Source of the DNA: Eubacterium sp.
Lineage (GTDB): Bacteria > Bacillota > Clostridia > Acetivibrionales > DSM-1351
Direction: 5' to 3'
Length of the DNA stretch: 33,820 nt
Assembly: GCA_029266335.1 (NCBI GenBank)
Contig: JAQSXC010000029.1
Coordinates: forward strand, 1 to 33,820
Every line of letters starts with the position of its first letter. Position 1 is the first letter of the stretch. Shown here piece after piece: positions 31,030 through 33,820 of this stretch. Below the pieces are notes generated by a model that did not search any database, had not been told where the DNA came from, and saw nothing but the letters and a program-made list of their open reading frames with translations. The position numbers and the translations under genes were made by a program.

Positions 31030-33378
31030 ATGGCCAGTGTATATGAGTATTTTATTTCTTTCACCCTTGCTTTTATAGTAGCATTCTCCACCACTCCGGC
31101 TGTGAAAAGCCTGGCTTTTAAAATAGGAGCGGTTGATGTCCCGAAGGATGAAAGAAGAATGCATAAGGCGCCGATTGCAAGGTTAGGCGGCTTTGCTATC
31201 ATAGCAGGATTTTTCTTTTCAATTCTGTTCAGCATTGTCAGTTCAAAGCTTTTAAATGTCGGTACTGCAATTGTTTTTGACAGACAGTTCATCGGTATGC
31301 TGATTGGAAGCTCAATTATTGCAATACTTGGGGTTATTGACGATATTAAGGCACTGAGCGCAAAGCTGAAATTTCCCATTCAGATAATAGCTGCCCTGAT
31401 AGTTGCCATGACAGGTACGAGGATTGATTTTATAACGAATCCGTTCTCAGACATAGGAATTTCTACGTTTGGCCCCTGGATTTCATACCCTGTTACAATA
31501 TTGTGGATTGTAGGAATAACAAATGCGATAAATTTTATAGATGGTCTTGACGGTTTGGCAGCAGGTGTATCATCAATCGGCTCATTATCACTGTTTTTCG
31601 TATCTGTAATCCGGCCCGAGCCGGATATTCACACCGCTGTGTTGGCAGCAATTCTTGCCGGCTCGGCTCTTGGTTTCCTGCCCTACAATTTTAATCCTGC
31701 AAAGATATTTATGGGCGATACCGGCGCAACCTTTCTGGGTTTCATGCTGGGAACAATTTCAATACAAGGTACATACAAGGCATATACTGCCATTGCAATA
31801 GCAGTGCCGATACTGGTTCTTGCACTGCCTTTGTTTGATACTGTATTTGCCATATTAAGAAGAGTTGCAAGTGGTAAATCGCCTATGACAGCGGACAGAG
31901 GACATCTGCATCACAGGTTGGTTGATATGGGTCTGACACAGAGACAGTCTGTATCTTTAATATATATTGCCAGTGCCGCATTGGGTCTATGTGCTGTGGT
32001 TCTTGATTATAAAGGGCCTGTAAGTGCAATAATACTAATAATAGCTGTTGCAATATTTGTTATAGTGGGTTCCATATACATGAATGAAATGAACAATGCC
32101 AATAAGTCAAAAGAGTGCCATCATCTCGAGAATCCTGCAAGAGTGGCCGCTATTGGAGGTAGAAAGTTGGAAAAATTAAAGGTAATGACCATATTCGGAA
32201 CCAGACCGGATGCAGTAAAAATGGCTCCACTGGTAAAGGAACTGGAGAAATGTGACAGGATAGATTCGGTTGTTTGTGTAACTGCTCAACATAGAGAGAT
32301 GCTGGATCAGGTTCTGAAAATGTTTGAGATAGTTCCTCAGCACGATCTTAATATAATGCAGAGCAGACAGACTTTAACAGGTATTACCACCAGAGCCCTT
32401 GAGGGTCTGGAAAATGTAATAGATCAGGAAAAGCCTGACATAGTTCTGGTTCACGGTGATACTACAACATGCTTTGTCGGCAGTCTTGCAGCTTTTTACA
32501 GGCAGGTGGCGGTAGGCCATGTTGAAGCAGGTCTGAGAACCTTTGACAAGTATTCTCCGTATCCTGAGGAGATGAACAGAAAGCTTACCGGTGCTATGGC
32601 CGATATTCACCTGGCTCCTACTGAAACCAATAAAGCCAATCTTTTGAATGAAGGTGTTAACGAAGATACAATCTATGTTACAGGTAATACTGTAAATGAC
32701 GCCTTAAAGACTACTGTTAAGGATAATTATACTTTTGAATGTGAAGCTCTGAGGAATATAGACTTCAACAACAAGAGAATCATAGCTGTAACAGCTCACA
32801 GAAGAGAAAATCTTGGAGAACCGCTGCGCAATATCTGCCGGGCACTTGCAATCATAGTTAACAATTACAAGGATATTGAGGTTGTTTACTCGGTGCATCT
32901 CAATCCTGCAGTTCAGGAGACGGCAAAAGAAATTCTCGGCAACAAGGAAAGAGTACATTTGATACCGCCTTTGGATGTGCAGGACATGCATAACCTGATG
33001 GCAAGGTCATACCTTATAATGACAGACTCCGGAGGAATTCAGGAAGAAGCTCCCACACTGGGCAAGCCGGTACTGGTGCTCAGGAAGGAAACAGAGAGAC
33101 CGGAGGCTGTCAAAGCAGGAACTGTAAGGCTGGCAGGAACCATTCAGGAGGAGATTGTGGAGCATGCCTCAAAACTTCTTGATGATAAAGCGGATTATGA
33201 AAAGATGGCTAAATCGGTTAACCCATATGGTGATGGGCATGCGTCCGAAAGAATCGTTCAGGTGCTGCTGTTCCACTTTGGTTTGACAGATGACTGTAAA
33301 ACTGCAGGCTTATTTTTTTATTGTCCAGAAAATTATAAATTTTTTGATAAATTTTACGGATTACAAGTATTTGGATAA
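31030..33378 (+). CDS. TagO/WecA-type sugar-phosphate transferase fused to UDP-GlcNAc 2-epimerase (MnaA/WecB)
   Basis: A 782-residue bifunctional frame. Residues about 1-350 form a polytopic GT4/MraY-superfamily enzyme with DVPKDERRMHK, DDIKAL, NAINFIDGLDGLAAG, GDTGATFLGF and DRGHLHHRLVDMG; such enzymes move GlcNAc-1-phosphate to undecaprenyl phosphate to start wall polymers. From residue about 380 is a complete epimerase (IFGTRPDAVKMAPL, TAQHREMLDQ, HGDTTTCF, HVEAGLRTFDKYSPYPEE, TGNTVND, TDSGGIQEEAP) making UDP-ManNAc. These are normally separate genes (tagO and mnaA). GGAGG (32155-32159) precedes an in-frame TTG (32167) exactly at the epimerase's natural N-terminus, so a separate epimerase may also be made. 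The last 25 residues (FFYCPENYKFFDKFYG region) look like non-family tail. The start is ATG 31030 after GGAGG. Confidence 0.92.
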   Translation: MASVYEYFISFTLAFIVAFSTTPAVKSLAFKIGAVDVPKDERRMHKAPIARLGGFAIIAGFFFSILFSIVSSKLLNVGTAIVFDRQFIGMLIGSSIIAILGVIDDIKALSAKLKFPIQIIAALIVAMTGTRIDFITNPFSDIGISTFGPWISYPVTILWIVGITNAINFIDGLDGLAAGVSSIGSLSLFFVSVIRPEPDIHTAVLAAILAGSALGFLPYNFNPAKIFMGDTGATFLGFMLGTISIQGTYKAYTAIAIAVPILVLALPLFDTVFAILRRVASGKSPMTADRGHLHHRLVDMGLTQRQSVSLIYIASAALGLCAVVLDYKGPVSAIILIIAVAIFVIVGSIYMNEMNNANKSKECHHLENPARVAAIGGRKLEKLKVMTIFGTRPDAVKMAPLVKELEKCDRIDSVVCVTAQHREMLDQVLKMFEIVPQHDLNIMQSRQTLTGITTRALEGLENVIDQEKPDIVLVHGDTTTCFVGSLAAFYRQVAVGHVEAGLRTFDKYSPYPEEMNRKLTGAMADIHLAPTETNKANLLNEGVNEDTIYVTGNTVNDALKTTVKDNYTFECEALRNIDFNNKRIIAVTAHRRENLGEPLRNICRALAIIVNNYKDIEVVYSVHLNPAVQETAKEILGNKERVHLIPPLDVQDMHNLMARSYLIMTDSGGIQEEAPTLGKPVLVLRKETERPEAVKAGTVRLAGTIQEEIVEHASKLLDDKADYEKMAKSVNPYGDGHASERIVQVLLFHFGLTDDCKTAGLFFYCPENYKFFDKFYGLQVFG

Positions 33379-33488
33379 CGGCATTATAGAGTATGTATGA
33401 CATTTCCAAGTAAATAAAGAACTTTTGAATCCATGCTTGTACCAGATTTTCCTTGTTGCATTACTGCTTTAAAATATTTATTGCAGGG

Positions 33489-33530
33489 AAAGGCCACGTA
33501 CAAACAAAAGTGGCTTTGCTCCTTTATTCT
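33489..33530 (+). terminator. Terminator-like hairpin after the TagO-MnaA gene
   Basis: AAAGGCCAC (33489-33497) pairs with GTGGCTTT (33510-33517) with one bulge, followed by a loose T-rich stretch. The 349-bp gap 33379-33727 also contains the promoter and operator below; 33600-33727 shows no further structure. Confidence 0.55.
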
Positions 33531-33540
33531 TTTATACTTA

Positions 33541-33591
33541 TTGACAACTGGATATAAATTAGATTAATATAGTGGTAGTAATTAATACTAC
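33541..33591 (+). promoter_or_regulatory. Promoter with overlapping palindrome ahead of the TrmB-like gene
   Basis: TTGACA (33541-33546), 18 nt, TAATAT (33565-33570). Directly after the -10 is the palindrome GTAGTA-ATTAA-TACTAC (33575-33591), where a repressor would block initiation. The leader to the gene start would be about 150 nt. Confidence 0.5.
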
Positions 33592-33727
33592 TAATTTTAA
33601 ATAGCATAAAGTTAATGATTTATAATACTTTTGTATTTACAGAAAAATGATATGTTGAAGCCAATTGAAGATTAAAGATTGCAGATGCTGACTACTGACC
33701 ACTAACTATTTGACTTGAGGTGTGCTT

Positions 33728-33820
33728 ATGGAACTAATAGAAAATCTTATGAAAACGGGACTGACCAGGATTGAGTCTGAGCTGTATACAGCACTTTGCC
33801 GGGAGGGAGAGCTTACAGGC
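33728..33820 (+). CDS. TrmB-like transcriptional regulator, N-terminal fragment
   Basis: Only 31 codons are in the window before the right edge. The peptide begins MELIENLMKTGLTRIESELYTALC and continues with REGELTG, matching the winged-helix start of TrmB-family regulators (helix with L...GLT..E...Y.aLL..G.lt). Such proteins are sugar- or metabolite-responsive regulators. A GAGGTG ribosome-binding site precedes ATG 33728, and a palindrome at its promoter would fit autoregulation. With so little sequence, another winged-helix family remains possible. Confidence 0.55.
   Translation, partial: MELIENLMKTGLTRIESELYTALCREGELTG

Overview
The window is AT-rich, every convincing gene lies on the + strand, and the ribosome-binding sites are strong GGAGG types with several TTG/GTG starts. 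The gene set points to a Firmicute of class Clostridia: uracil salvage, a YwlE-type phosphatase, RpiB, ComEB, a TagO/MnaA pair, CotH, and sugar-ABC genes with two-component control. The style resembles cellulolytic Ruminiclostridium (Clostridium cluster III), but that placement is inference. I found no rRNA, tRNA, CRISPR array or intact transposase.

Region 1 (1-9173): the tail of trpS, then a sugar uptake and sensing locus. A lipoprotein solute-binding protein (SBP), a double-NBD ATPase and an RbsC-type permease form a ribose/galactose/xylose-class importer. Downstream come a second SBP paralogous to the first, a histidine kinase, a NarL-type regulator and a third, MalE-type lipoprotein SBP; the last three overlap or nearly touch. 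The likely logic is that sensor SBPs report sugar to the kinase, and the regulator drives the importer promoter, which carries regularly spaced TTACAA repeats and a palindrome. The importer operon also contains an SBP-distal stem-loop, a MITE-like insertion and a leader-peptide/attenuator-like segment.

Region 2 (9357-18147): a secreted transglutaminase-like protein with four apparent N-terminal repeats, a membrane diguanylate cyclase, an OmpR/PhoR-type two-component pair, a CBS-domain inorganic pyrophosphatase and a MATE exporter with a near-consensus promoter and a palindromic operator candidate.

Region 3 (18434-24319): a VTC-domain polyphosphate-polymerase-like protein, a DUF4956 membrane protein and a CotH-family protein with Q/N-rich and PPDG repeats. 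This recurrent but poorly understood cassette sits behind a structured leader. A DUF2089 regulator and a DUF4097 (YvlB-like) protein follow, sharing a small helical domain.

Region 4 (24710-33378): housekeeping genes in an order reminiscent of the Bacillus prfA-ywl-upp-mnaA region: prfA, a ZIP metal transporter, a Sua5-type tRNA t6A enzyme, a YwlE-like arginine phosphatase, rpiB, upp, comEB, and a TagO-MnaA fusion with an in-frame internal start site. The window ends in the start of a TrmB-like regulator.

The most notable non-coding signals are: (a) a three-copy structured element with partly conserved stems, two copies lying just after recognisable promoters and so resembling a 5'-leader regulatory RNA; (b) a separate three-copy MITE-like family with about 38-bp inverted ends; (c) a run of consecutive stem-loops ending at the ribosome-binding site of the TagO-MnaA gene; and (d) a hairpin-rich 228-bp interval between upp and comEB flanked by a perfect 15-bp direct repeat.
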